From contig CM114272.1 in assembly GCA_050084515.1 (NCBI GenBank), forward strand, positions 26,722,001 through 26,786,000: a stretch of DNA of 64,000 bases, written 5' to 3'. This stretch comes from Blasia pusilla (taxonomy: Eukaryota; Marchantiophyta; Marchantiopsida; Blasiales). Within the stretch, counting starts at the first letter, position 1. Every line of letters starts with the position of its first letter. Shown here one piece after another: positions 11,290 through 23,554 of the stretch. The position numbers were made by a program, and so were the translations under genes. Below the pieces are notes generated by a model. That model did not search any database and was not told the DNA's origin. It saw nothing but the letters and a program-made list of their open reading frames with translations.

Positions 11290-11863
11290 TAGTCATGGCC
11301 TCGACTTCTTCTGTAGGAAGAAGATTGTGCCTCCTTCTCTGGCCTTGTGCTCCTGCAACTTGAAGCATAGCATGTAATCCTCTGGGGTTGGACGGAAGTG
11401 GTAGATTGAGAAAAAAATATTTATAAAAATCAAGTCATAATAATCATATTAAAAATTTCAACTTCAAAAAAGACCAAACAAAAATCAGAAATTAATAAGT
11501 GGAAGAAACATACATCGGAGATGATGTAGTGTCTATTGAAGCATGAAAATTGCCATTGGTAGGTGTTGCTCCCAACCTGGACAAAGAATAAGAAAAGTCA
11601 AAATAGGAAATATACTTGTGAATATATTCATAAGAAATGGTAGAAATGTTATACATAAATAAATACCTTCTACTATTTGTGGTAGATGAGTCATCGATAA
11701 TGGGTGGTTGTAATTCTTCCATCGAAGGAACATTCACAATAGCTTCAGTAGATCTCAATAGAACTAATTTAGCATGTCTTCGCTTTTGTCCTTGAGCTCT
11801 CACAATTCGATGTATATCACGTAACCGTTGCGGGTTCGATGGATTTGGAAGTCTATAGCACAA
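11290..11863 (-). pseudogene. Two upstream exons repeating a basic NP-RL/GQ-RR motif
   Basis: Minus-strand exon-like blocks at about 11842-11690 (NPQRLRDIHRIVRAQGQKRR) and 11411-11282 (NPRGLHAMLQVAGAQGQRRR) repeat the motif that opens the 11030 exon (NPLRLCHMRQVARAEGQSRR). Starts are about 431 and 393 bp apart, so an exon plus part of its intron seems to have been duplicated in tandem. Function is unknown; the Arg/Gln-rich end suggests nucleic-acid binding or nuclear import. Confidence 0.6.
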
Positions 11864-11950
11864 ACATGAAAGATATTAAAGTCACACAACAAATCTAGAG
11901 TGTGCACATATAGTTACGATATCATTATATTATCATAATGCAAAGCATCC

Positions 11951-12208
11951 TTACAGTGGAGATGACAAAGTCGTTGAATGAGTTACGAATCGCATATCCT
12001 GAAGCGCCCTTCTCTTTCTTTGAGATGCAACCCTTCTAGCCTTCTTATATGCAAGCTTCTCTGTTTCCTCCGAAATCCACTTAGAAGATGGTGGACTACA
12101 TGAAATGTGATGATCATGCTCCATATTAGGTAAAAAGACTAAATTGGTAATGTCTGCGAATGATCTTTTTTCATTCCGCCTCAATGGTTCCTCTTGAGAT
12201 TCATCCAT
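11951..12208 (-). pseudogene. Basic exon upstream of the Helitron gene
   Basis: An 85-residue frame begins with an acidic segment (MDESQEEPLRRNEKRSFAD) and ends in a basic helix-like stretch (KKARRVASQRKRRALQDM). The basic part loosely resembles the repeated exons downstream. It may be the first coding exon of the Helitron protein or a captured host exon. No family recognised. Confidence 0.45.
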
Positions 12209-12392
12209 CTTGTGACAAAATCAACCATCCAAAAAAAATTGTATTGACAATATATCAAAAAATATTAGAAAAAATAAGAAAAATTTTTACCAAAAAGCTT
12301 AAACTCAAGTCTTGGTACGTGAATATTATATTCTATATAAAAAATAGAGCAACACATAACTTAAGTTTTAATAAAAATCTGAAATGGGAAAA

Positions 12393-12967
12393 TCATTCTA
12401 ACGGGCAATGAGACTCAGCCGTACTCATCTCACTTGAGTCCTCCGAGCAAATTGTATGACAGTCACTAATTTCCCATGACCCCGACCCGCAACAATCACG
12501 TACAAATGAATGGCTAGATGCTATAGGGTCCGAGGAAGGGATGCAATCATGTGTGGAATCTGTATCTTCTTCTCCCTCCTGACCTCCAACTACTCCTTGT
12601 GAAATAGAATGATGATTCACCACAGGCGTGGTTAAAATCCTAGATGCACTCTCATCATAACTACAACTCTGATCATTTCTCAAAGGGATAATACTAACAT
12701 AGGAGCATTAATCCCATTTTCAAAAATCGGCAATGGTACATAGCTAGGACTTGAAGCCTTATCCCTGTTTTCAAAAATCGGTGATGGAACATAGCCAGGA
12801 CTTGAAGCATTATTCCTATTTTCAATGATCGGCGATGGAACATACTCCGGACTTGCTATTTGTATTACCTCTACGATGTCGACATCTATAGGTGTATAAT
12901 CCCTTTCTTGTTCATCAAGAGGAACGTAGAACTCACCATCGCTAAAGCGTAAATCTTCAACACTCAT
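12393..12967 (-). pseudogene. Acidic ORFs with three 20-residue repeats inside the Helitron region
   Basis: Frame 12967-12680 contains three successive copies of a unit resembling SPxYVPSPIxENRxxAS. Frame 12683-12393 continues with a Ser/Asp/Glu-rich chain (GGQEGEEDTDSTHDC). The two overlap by a few bases, so they may be one protein with a frame change, or spliced. No known domain. Orientation and base composition match the Helitron, so this could be a second or captured gene. Confidence 0.4.
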
Positions 12968-13245
12968 TTATAGAGTATCCTGCATTATCCATACAATTAT
13001 TTTAATAAAATAAATATTTTAAAATAATAAAATAAATACTCAATAGAAAAGGATACTAAATTTCCACACATGAATATTAGTACACAAGCAGAGAAGACTT
13101 ACTTTTTTGAGTCACTCCACTCCCAAAGAAATGAAACTTGATCCTTTGCTCAACTCAGCAATCTCAAACAGACATATCTCAAAACAAAACGAAGATGGTT
13201 TTTTGATGATTAATTGAATATAAACAATATATAGTACTCTTTTGG

Positions 13246-13596
13246 CTACTTATCTCCAATATCTCGACTATCGTCACTAATGTCTAAATCCGCACAATCC
13301 ACACACCTATATTCCATGTCGAACTCATCACCAACATACCATCCCTCTGAATCATAGAGGGAAGTAGAAGAATATTCCCCATCCTCAAGATCTTCAAGAG
13401 GGCAACTATCTATAGAGTAACTCTTATTACTATTGAGAGTAATCAAAATTTCATGGCCTATTGAGACTTCTCTAACCTCCTCAGTCTCATTGAAACCATT
13501 TGAAATAGCAGCAGAAAATTTAGAGTCTACATCAAACAATTTTCGTTTTCGTTGTGAGCGAGATAATGAAAATCTATGCTCATCTCTCTCTACCAC
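13246..13596 (-). pseudogene. Acidic 116-residue ORF at the 5' side of the Helitron
   Basis: Starts MVERDEHRFSLSRSQRKRKL and becomes acidic towards the C terminus, with a Cys-x2-Cys pair (CVDCADLDISDD). Composition resembles the acidic frames at 12393-12967, which suggests one transcription unit. No family recognised and no catalytic motif. Confidence 0.4.
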
Positions 13597-13599
13597 ATA

Positions 13600-14440
13600 T
13601 CAAGGACTCGTAATTATTACAATTTCTTTCACAATTAACGGCCTCTTGTAGCTCAATGAGGGAGTTGACATGCCGTAAGTTAGGCTCAATCCGACACTGC
13701 AAATTTAACAAGAGCAGATTAAATTATCAATATAAATTAGATATTTAAAGTAAAAAAAACGTAACTATAATTTCATAAAGCTCACCTTAAAAAAAGGCTA
13801 TGATATTTGTAAGAGAACAAGATCTGGGCACGGAAAAAACTAACACAGCTGGGATGGCGTAGGTCATTCCAGCCGCTTGGCATGGAGTGGTCATCCGAAT
13901 AGCAATGATTCAGGGCCGGAGGAGCCAACGGCGACGACGATGATGTGGATGCGGGACAGGAACACCAGTAGATGGTGGACAGGGAATAGCGATGGCGCAA
14001 TTTGTTAAGGACGTCTCATGTCCCTTAGCACCACCTAAGGGAGAGGTTGTTGATAAGTGGAGAATAATCTCTGTTTATGTTACGTCGGCCATCAGAGTGC
14101 ACCAAGAGAAACCTGAATAAGTGACAAGGACAGACGCCCGAGTTAGCGCTCTTGTAAGCGAAGTGAGCGCGGCGCTTAACAATTAGAGAGAGACGCCCTT
14201 CCTGGTGCACTGATGGTTGGTAAACGGCACAGGGGTATCGGTGGGAGTCGGCTGGGCGTTGAAACCTGGCACGCAGAGTTCACGATTGTGCACCCACGCG
14301 TCGGAGGCGTTGACCGGATAGATCTAAGGCGACCGGCAGGAAGGGAGGTGGGGAGCGAGGGAGGGAGCAACTTTGACCTTTGGCAGCGGTTTACTTTTTG
14401 CTCCCAGTAGTGAACGCGATCCAATTTCCGACTTCGCTCA
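13600..14440. other. Helitron 5' side and boundary zone, no gene recognised
   Basis: AT-rich DNA gives way near 13800-14000 to more GC-rich DNA with no convincing frame. The Helitron 5' TC terminus should lie in or near here but could not be identified. Confidence 0.5.
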
Positions 14441-15640
14441 CAAAAAGTCTAAATTGCGACTTGTGAGTTTGGCTGATACCAACCTGGTTGTGGAGCTTGG
14501 AGCAGCTGGAAGTGTTGAACCTCGCCCTGAACAAGATGGAGGGTCGAATTCCTAGTAATGTCGTGATTGAGTAAGTTTTCGAGTAATGATTCGAATCCTC
14601 CGTCGAGGATCCCATTGAGGGCGCGACCAGCAAAAGCAGGTTGTATTACCTTTTATTCCTGGATCCCGGCCATTATATCGAGGACAACAAGATTACAGAT
14701 CATTAGTACGGCTACTACCTCATCATGTACAAAGCCCTCGATCTATCAAACAACAACTTCTCGAGTGAAATTCCATGGGAGCTGGAGACTTTGCAGGGTT
14801 TACAGTTCGTCAACCTGCGCAACAATAGCCTAAAGGGAAACTTGAATGTGAGCTTTGGCAAGATCAACTCTCTTCAAATTTGGCATCAAGCAATGCATTG
14901 GCATATCTTGACCTGAATGACAACCAGTTCAATGGACCGATTAGGCTCGATTTCAAAGAGCATTCACCGTTGCAAATCTTATCGTTAAATGGCAACAACT
15001 TTACAGGAGGAAGCCCTGGTTCACTGGAGTTGTGCGATGGGCTTGATTGATTGATTTCAGAAAAAACAACCTTTGGGCGTCTTGCCGAAGTTTCCCTAGG
15101 GGCTCTGCCCGCTTTGGTGGTCTTGAAACCGACATCAAACGATTCGGGGAGAAGTTCGAGTTGGGTATGGAATCTGAAAGCACCGCAAGTCTTGGATCTC
15201 TCAATGAATCGGTTTCTTGGAAGTCTTGAATGATCTCAGCAAGCTTACGGTTTCATGCGCGCATCCGGTATTTAGTCCGAAGCGGCGGGTAGTCTGTTGG
15301 CATTTCGGTGAAGTTTGAAATGTCATTTTGTGGGGCAAAGGATCCCGGTTGAACTTCTCGTACATCGTGGAAGCGTTTGCTTTAATATATCTTTCGCAAA
15401 ATATGTTCTCTTCGGAGATCCCTTCAACGTGTGGGAACGCTTAGCCAAATGCGTATCCTCAATTTGTCGCGAGAATGCATTCATTGGGTGATCCCGACAA
15501 GCTAGGATCTCTCGAGCAACAAGCTCAACGGCAAACATTCGCTTAGCCTCGCGAGTGGATGGGCTTCAAGTTCAAGCTCTCCAAACAATCTCTCGGGCGA
15601 GTTCCCACCAGGTGAGTTGTTGAGCATGTCACCGCCCTGG
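14440..15640 (+). pseudogene. Broken leucine-rich-repeat receptor gene
   Basis: LRR units occur in several frames: IPTWLWSLEQLEVLNLALNK (about 14480), ALDLSNNNFSSEIPWELETL with LQFVNLRNNSLKGNL (14731-14840), LDLNDNQFNGPI (about 14910), LQILSLNGNNFTGG (about 14970), and VLDLSMNRFLGSL (about 15190). The LxxLxLxxNxFxGxIP spacing is that of plant receptor-like proteins and kinases. Frame changes and stops separate the blocks, and later stretches (15340-15620) keep only LRR traces. No kinase domain follows. A working gene would sense ligands at the plasma membrane. Confidence 0.82.
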
Positions 15641-17499
15641 TAACCTGGGAGTTGGTACGTGCGAGCGAAGATGTCTGATCATGAAAGCAAGATCCATGAC
15701 ATGACATTTTCGCTCTCTCGAAACGTGAATCTTAATAATTCATGATCCAGGGGGAACGATCGCCAAAGAACACCAAAAACTTTCGTTCTTATGAGTTGTT
15801 GGTTTCTGCGCTCGCAAGTCAGAAACCTGGATAGGAAAAGAATCTGCTACAACATATCTATCACCTATACACACCGCAGATGAACGGTCCTTCTGGCGAC
15901 GAAATGGGAGTCAGAGCATGAGAAATTCGGTCTCCGCAGCTGCTCTTCCCTCCCCATCCCTTGAAGACGAAGAATTTCATCAATCGGCCGATCTCTACCT
16001 CTACCGAAGTCCACGGATTATTATTGTGTGGTCTTAAAGTTGAGTGGACTCTCATGGATTGCCGCTCTTGAAAAGAAGCAAAGCCAGGAAGGAGAGCGGA
16101 GCGATGCCTAAGAAGACGGCACAAGTTTTCTTTCTTTGTCCCACACTCATTAAGACTTTCATTTGTCCCAAGCAAATTTCTCCGGCTAGTGCATCACGAT
16201 CGTCCGTATACACTACCGGGTTTAAATCACGTTTGCGCCCCATTCTCAAGCGCTTTTATTTGGGATCCCGCTCTGTTTAGGAGGGACCGGGGACCTGACC
16301 CTTCGGATGATTCACAACCCCATCATCATCAATGGATGATGTCACGAGCGAGCCCATTTTCACAAGAAAGGAGGTCAATGAGGTCGATGAAAAGGATGGA
16401 AAGCAAAAGGTCACTCGATTGTCTGCACCGAGTTTTGCTACTCTGACAGAGTTCACTCTCTTCTTGTCGTGGCCCAAGTGCATAGCTTTAGCATTGGCAG
16501 CACACTGATGTGAAGGATTCTCACGAAAGTTTACCCCAGAATTATCCATAAATACAGAAAGAAAGAGGAGGACCAGAATTCTTCTTACCGCGATCAATAT
16601 TGTGATGAATGCCTGAAGTGGACGTGCTGCAGATTTGCAGCGGACGGGTTGCAGAGTTGAGGCGGACGTGCTCCAGATTGAGGAAAATTTGACAGGGTGC
16701 AAATCGTCCTCCACCTCCCCGCTTCTTGCTCGGATCTTCTCCCCGCTCCTTCCTACTTGGCGCGCCTCTTTGGAGGAGAGAGGGAAGTAACAAATATTTA
16801 ACTGCATTCAAAAAATTCGAACATCAGCATGTGTCTCCACGTAACAGGTCCTTACTATGTTTATGTGTCATATGTCTCAAACAAATGCCAAGCAAGGCAC
16901 GATTAGAGCATAATGCGAGATCTGATAGAAATAGGCCGAGATCGAATACAGAAGTTGACAAACAGACTGTGAAAAGAAAAACCCAACACCCTCGTAAGAT
17001 CCACTTTCTTTTTTCCCTTTTGAGTAAACCCCCTCTTGGTTAAAAATAAGGCCGTCTGAATAAAATCTGATGCAAATCTTTCTAACTTTTTCTCACAAGA
17101 AGGACATTTGTGGAGGAGCTTCACTTCTTTGGGAACGGGGAGTTACCAAAAGAAGTAACCCCCCCTCCTCACATTATAGTATAGATGTTAGGGTTGTGTG
17201 AAAGTTACTAGTAAGAAGCTAAAAATAGTACGCCGTGTATCTGGCGTGACGCCGGCCAGATTCATAGTAGCATCGTCGTGCGCGACGTCTTCTTTACGTC
17301 CAATCCAGTGCCGAGTCGCGACGATCAGTGTCAGGCGCAAGAAGGATCAGAGGATGAAGTCGGGAAACAGAGGGACCGTTTCTGGTTCAAATCTGAAATT
17401 ATGAAGGAAGGATTTCTTTCAGACACTGGGAATTTTGCTGGAGCAACTGAATACTAAGTGCTCTTACGACCGAATGCTACTTGAGCTTTGCGTGCCATA
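15641..17499. other. Intergenic, upstream of the ZNF593-like gene
   Basis: Short frames on both strands (15861-16807, 16726-17404) show no conserved motif and overlap each other, as non-coding DNA does. The last few hundred bases should hold the promoter and 5' UTR of the gene starting at 17500; no TATA box could be assigned with confidence. Confidence 0.5.
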
Positions 17500-20400
17500 A
17501 TGGGACGATGTCCAACCCACAAAAACAGCAAGAAGAAGGGCTACTCTCACAAGACCGCTCGTCGTGCCAAGTTCCTTACGAAAGATATCCTGAATTCGAT
17601 AGGTCGTCATTTGTAGAATGCTCACTCTTTCGGGTCATTTGGCAAGGTGTTTTGGAATGCTTGATTTCCTTTGTAGTGTTCCATTCGCTGTTCCGTGCGA
17701 AGTACCTAACTGATGAGCAGACCTTGACAGCAGAGTACGAGATGATGTTATCCATGCAGAATTACGGCACGTGATCCAGAAACCTCTAAAGCTTGACGAG
17801 GATCTACCTGGCATGGGGCAGTTCTACTGTTTGCACTGCGAGTAGGTCTACAAGCTCTTTTCTCCGAAGTTTTAAAGCAAATTTACGTCAGAAGTCAAGA
17901 ATCTACTTGTTTTGTGAGATTGCTTTGAAGGTAGCGATTTCCTTCAGTTGTGATGAAGTGGGCGGAGACAAACCTGATCTGGCTGTCCAGTTTCATGTGA
18001 GCTTTTTAGGCGTGTACACTTTATCTTGATGGGAATAGGATTTCCGGAGCTTGAAAGTTTTAACAGCTCTTTGCTCATGAGTTCTTTTAAAGTGTTTGCA
18101 AATTTTGATAGTCACGTGCAGCTGAGCACGTATAGCAAGATGTTTTCATTTTCTCTTGGCTTTGGTTTGGTTTTGCAGCCGCTACTTTGGTTCGGCTGCG
18201 ATTCGAGATGATCATAACAAGACAAAACTTCATAAGAAACGGTAACCTTGGCTTTTGCTTGTGTTCTATCTGGAGAAAAGTTGGATTTAAAGTTTCTGCA
18301 TTTGTGGTGCCTCCTGTCCTGGTTCTACATTCCTAAACCCAATTAACGAGTTTGAGGCGGCGTTATAAATAAATCTGTTTGTACGGGGATTTTGTTTGCT
18401 CCTTAGATTTCTTCGCTTCAGTTTTTGATTTCATATTCTACTGTTTTTTTTATGGTTTTTTTTTCTTCTTTTTAATCTTTCATTGAACTGTTGGTCAGTT
18501 AAAGCGGTATACGACTATTTATCTCATAGTACCTGCCATCAAAAACTTCAGTTACTCTGATTGTTACCTTCAACAAAAGCTTACTTCGGCCACACTATGC
18601 CCTCCACTGCAGATATTTTTTTGGGAGTAGAATGAATCAATGGTATGATATGGAAGGTCTCTACTGCAAAAATGCCATTATATGTTGTAGTCCTGCTTAC
18701 TTTTTTCAGGCTCTGCCTTCAGTAATGTCAATCTCATTATTCACTCCTCCCGCCACTTGAGTAGAGTCTATGTTTTTCACGCATAAAAAAAAGGTGATGA
18801 AGTGGCTTGTGATTTTTTTAATGTTTGCTGGGTAAATACACATGTAGATCACTGCCTTTCATAAAGATAATACCAGCCTCAGGGAAGACACATGTGAACC
18901 ATATAAGGAAGGTGCTGAAAATCAAGAAGCTGTCCTGTCTAAATGGTATAGATTGAAGTGATTCCACTATGACACTAGCCTATTCATGGCCCTGGCGTGT
19001 GTGGATGGAGGAGTGATTATATACTCTTTTTTTCATTTGTGAACATGGATATTTAGACCTGCCTTCCTTTCTCAGAAGTCAGTCTTAGTTTTGTACAGAT
19101 GACCTCTTTATGAGACATGTTCCAGATCTCTGAATCCTCATGAATCTGGGTAGGGCGACAGATCCCAAGTTTGTTGTTACATGACCACAAGGTGGATTCC
19201 TATTATAACTTCTTGAAGGTCTCAGGTTAGTTGGGATGACAGATAAAGTTTCAGAATATTCCTTCCCGAGCCAACCCTAATACTATAAAATGTGTGCCAA
19301 GCTTCTGTAATTTTCTTATGGAGACTTTGGCTCGATAGAGGTTGATTAATCTCATTATTGCCTTAGGAACAAAATCTCTGTCTACCTTGCTGAGCAGGTC
19401 TCTAGAATTGTGGTCAGAGTTGGAATTGAGAATTAGGATTGAGACTCACTAACAGGATGAGCAAAAGGAAACGCTTTATTGGGGGTGATGAAAGTATTCC
19501 GCTGCACTTGGAGGATAACCTGAAAGATCACTGATTTAAATTTACATTACAGAGAATCAAGATATTTACAGAATAGCACAGTATAAGGAGATAATTCACC
19601 TGGAGCCCAAATCTTGACAAGGATCTCTAGATCCAGTATTGGTTTTCTAGAGGAAACCTGCACATGATCTACATAACAAAGACTTGGAAGAACATGGTGG
19701 TTTGCAATTTTCATGAGAGTGGACTGTCAATAGTATTATGAGAAATGTAGTGTGCACATCAAAGAACCTTAAAGATCTACATTTCTCCTGCCGATCATAT
19801 GGGCATGGGAAGTTCATGACTCTTCACTGGTGTCCACCTTGAGCAGATATGAGATCTTTGGTATCCCAATGCATTGCTTACTCTTTTAACCTCTTATGAG
19901 TTGAGGGGTATGGGCATGATCAGGGTGAGGTTGAATATGGATGAATTATCATGGGAATCAATGAGGAAACTATCTCCCTTCATGTGTTGATTGAGATTAT
20001 TTTCAGAGGGTAAGTTCTGTAGTAACATTTTCACGGAAGACAGCCCACCAGTGGTCCACAGTTGGAAGGCGGAATTTAGGTCAAAGCAATGCAAGGGCCT
20101 GCTCCACAACAGTTGGAAGGCGGAACTCTCTCTGCCCTATTATTGGAAATTGGGTTTCTCAGGACAGTATTAAGGAGGAATCTTTAGCACTACTGTTGTG
20201 GAGAGATCCAAGACAAACTTTAGATCATCTAGATTGGGTGCTGTAGTGGTTCACAGTTTGAGATAGATCTCTCTCCACCATAGGCGAAAAACCAATGGAA
20301 AAGAGTCTGGGCTTCATTTAATGTTGGAAAAAGAGTTTTTATCTCCAAGGGAATACAACATGAAATCGAGTTGAAGTTTGTGACTTTGAATTGGATTTCT

Positions 20401-20758
20401 CAAAACACTAGTAGGTGAATTATTTTTCCCTGAGTAGCTTCCTTTCAGTTAAGTTAGAATTTTTTAATTCTTAATATCGTTTTATTTTGTTCTGCAGCTT
20501 CTTTTGGTCACAACTTCACAGATCGGTTCTGTAGATGATATGTGTTTTATAAGCAGTCTTCTGGTTTGATGTGAGTTTAACCATCCGTTTTAAAATTTTG
20601 GTTGTAGGGTCAAAGCAATGCAAGGGTCTGCTCCACATACGCAGGTGGATGCTGAAGTTGCTGCGGGAATGGGCAGACCTGATAATGGGCCGAAGCTGAG
20701 GGAGGATAGTGTAGTAATTCCTATGGTAGAGTGGCCAGATCTTGTGATAGCGTCCTAG
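17500..20758 (+). CDS. ZNF593: ZNF593/Bud20-type C2H2 zinc-finger protein, four exons
   Basis: Exons are 17500-17602, 17736-17841, 18179-18241 and 20608-20758. All introns have GT/AG ends, phases agree, and the total is 423 nt, giving 140 residues. The N terminus MGRCPTHKNSKKKGYSHKTA is the basic family start, followed by ARRAKFLTKDI and DDVIHAELR. The acidic link KLDEDLPGMGQFYCLHC leads into the zinc finger (Cys-x2-Cys-x12-His-x5-His; residues about 65-91), and the tail APHTQVDAEVAAGMGRPDNG is diagnostic. Yeast Bud20 and human ZNF593 accompany pre-60S ribosomes; Bud20 helps their nuclear export. Intron 3 (2.37 kb) carries a partial copy of exon 4. No damaging change was seen, so this looks functional. 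Confidence 0.93.
20059..20125 (+). repeat. Exon-4 fragment inside intron 3, bracketed by 16-bp direct repeats
   Basis: Positions 20078-20108 copy the intron/exon junction and first ~29 bases of exon 4 (AGGTCAAAGCAATGCAAGGG, then one mismatch). The repeat CAGTTGGAAGGCGGAA lies on both sides (20059-20074 and 20110-20125). Using this AG as acceptor would drop one G relative to exon 4 and shift the frame. Confidence 0.8.
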
Positions 20759-20759
20759 T

Positions 20760-23554
20760 GACGACTGGAAAATTTTCATTTACTGAGTTTTTACTGTCAT
20801 TACTCATGGGTTGGGATTCCAATTTCCAACCCACAGCAGAGTCTTCTCTTTCTGGTATGGCCCTCTAAGTCCAAGTATGTGAAGGACTGATCAACTGGAA
20901 ATACAGCGGAATTTAACCCTGACTAAGCCCCTGCAGGAATTATGCACGGAGCCCTTCTACCTGAAATTCATTCATTCAGACGGTCATTGAGGGACAGTCA
21001 ACTGAGATAAGAGCATGCAAATCTTATTTTATAAAAACCTTGAATCTTACAAAATTTAGTTTAATGTGGTCCAATTATTTATTGCATCCATGTTTTTGGG
21101 ATCATAATTATTTAAAATTTGAAATCGAGATCCTTTCATAGATGCTCTATATGCAATGTGCTGCAAATGTCACTTTTTGATGAAATGGTTTTCCTACAAT
21201 TTACGAGGTAATATTAGCGATAATATCTGGAGCTTCAAAACTTGACATGGGCTTTGCCCTAGGCTCCACCTCCCATTCCCCTCAGCTCAAGTTAGCCAGA
21301 AGTTGCCTTGGTACAGCAGAGCAAAACAAAACAAAACAAATGTTATTCAAGCATTTGTGGGCTGACATTCATCATGTCATTTCAGCATCCCTGCATCTTG
21401 CTCATACATGATTTCGAATGTTAGCAACTCCCACACTTTCAAAATTGAAACATGAAGATTTGAAGCAAACAAGCACTTGAAAGAGTTTTGCAGAAGTTCA
21501 AATTTTGGCTAGCAACTCTTTGGAGGAGTCTTCCCTTTGTAGAGGTGCCAGCTAAAAGTTCTCGTAGAGTTATGTTTTGCGGGCACAAATAGTTAAATGC
21601 AAACAACCTAGGTTACAAAAGCAAAGAGGCATGAATAGCTCAATTTACCTCACATCATTTATCCAGGAGGGATGCTACAAAATTAAATCTCTTGGTGGCT
21701 CCACAAAGATTTTCCTTGAGATTGAGAGATTGGGAGAAGTTTTCTTGGATGAGAAGGCCTTAGAGTTGGGAATCTTTCTCAAGGAATATATGGATATGTA
21801 AATGAGGGTTGCTGTAGATGCGAAGGCAAAGATGGAGAAGTTGGCAGTATGGGGAATTCCATCATTTTTTGAAACCACTACTTGCAATAGTTGTGGAAGA
21901 AAAAAAGCATGAGAAGGCAAAGGCGATCGCTTTGCCGAGGAAATCAGAGGAGGATACGAGCAAGGCTTGGTTGGTGCCAGCATTCTTTGTAAAGTCTGTC
22001 GACAGATTTCTATAATTTCTGAATGGATTTAAAGTTGATCGGGAAGACAACCAGTGAGAATAATCAAGTGATTGGAAACCAGCTATTTAGTAAGAAAATT
22101 GATGGCAGATTTGAAGAAAGTGTGCGGAAGAGTCCAGAAATATTATCGAATTCAATTTTAAAACGTTGTATATTTTCTAGGTAAGAATGGGTTTGTCCAT
22201 GAGACTAGGCTTGGTGCTAGGGTAAGAGGTTACTTTAATTAGTTCTAGACCTTATCTATGGCATTAATGGAATAAAAAATTGGACACCCGACGAACTTCT
22301 TGGAGGAGACTTTATGGAGAAAACGGAAGACTTGCCATTTTCGGCGGGAAACACCGAGCAATCATCTATGTACCGGGGAAAACCAGAAGAGGCAAAAATA
22401 CCCTGGGAACAACTGACTAGACCCATGAGGGATTGGGAGAGAGCCGACTGCGTTTAGAGAATACCCAAAGTACTCTAAACTCATGTGCCGGCAAAAAATT
22501 TGATAGATGAAAAATACTAGCTGAGCCCTGGATGCGAAATTAGAAGTAAATAGAAAGGGGAAGCATAAGGAAATAAAACCTCCATTTTCAAGTGACTCAA
22601 AGGCTACTAACCTAAGAAAAGGCCAATGACTCCACTTGGCGAGAAAAACGGGATATCAATGACAATTTTAGGAATGCTCAAGGGAGATGATACATAAAAA
22701 ATATTCGAGAGGGTAGGTTTGAAACGAGGACGTCAAAAAGTTGAAGCAATCATTCGTGAAAATTTTGGACGTGGAGAGCTACTCGTCGTTTTATGTACAA
22801 CCTTATGACTAGTAGAACAAGATTGAGCACTTTGTTAATGAGGCAAATGGAGATGAATGGGATGAGAATTGGAGAAGACACGTTATTGAGTTTTGATAGG
22901 ATATAGAGACAACCAAGAAAATTTTCATTTTGGGGTGAAGGCAATGGTTCTCCACCCATACCCACATCATATAGCCATTGTGGAGATGGCCATGCATAGC
23001 ATGAAAACCTAAGTACTTTGGCTATATCTCTTGTTTTTCCTAATGAAAAAAATTAGCTAGCATCCGGCCTCATGCACTTACTAGTATGATCCTTTGCCTA
23101 GCCAACTTGTTGCTCTACAAAGTGTCATCCAACACCCCGATCGCAATTGGGTTGGTTGACCCCTCCCCCCCTCTCCTGTTGCTTTACAAATAGTTGAACT
23201 TGTCGCTCATAATAATCGAAAGGTGAGTACTTCTAGCCATCGCTCTTTAACAATTCGCCTTGGCTAAACAAATAGCAAGAATTTTTCTCTCAAGCAACCC
23301 ATCTTAGAATGACCGGTTGCCCAACCCCTATTGGGTTTGAAAAGCTTCTCTCTCTAGCCATCAGTGATCCGTTGTGGAGCAAAAGATCAACCAAACCCCC
23401 GTCATGGAATCATTGAGTCCCCCAACAACCACTTGCTCTACGATGGGTTGACTATGTTGATAAACATGAATCTAGGTTTATGCTCTTCTACTATCAATGA
23501 CCCGTTGTGGAGCCACGGGTTGCCTTTTTCTTTCACTAATCTAATATTCCATCC
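20760..23554. other. Intergenic, no gene recognised
   Basis: Contains the 3' flank of the ZNF593-like gene. Frames at 21577-21801 and 21675-22050 are short, overlap on opposite strands and match no family I know. A CAAAACAAAACAAAAC run lies near 21322. The rest shows no coding signal by eye. Confidence 0.5.

Larger units (their letters stand above)
4880..13700 (-). mobile_element. Helitron with intron-containing Rep-helicase gene (5' boundary not fixed)
   Basis: Minus-strand exons give, from high to low coordinates, N-terminal basic/zinc-finger exons, the Helitron_like_N/Rep domain with its HUH motif, and a Pif1-type helicase. The 3' end is set by hairpin-plus-CTAG signatures at 5278-5281 or 4880-4883. 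The 5' TC end was not found; 13700 is a soft limit just past the last minus-strand exon-like frame. Helitrons move by rolling-circle replication through Rep nicking and helicase unwinding. At least one stop lies in a catalytic motif (8582-8584), so this copy is probably non-autonomous now. Confidence 0.82.

Noticed and set aside
14176-14424. Minus-strand ORF with Arg/Ser/Pro composition
   Set aside because: It has a plus-strand counterpart of similar length and no family; probably chance in GC-rich DNA.
19894-20779. Two minus-strand ORFs sharing MWSRPLHCFD
   Set aside because: They are the antisense of exon 4 of the ZNF593-like gene and its partial copy.
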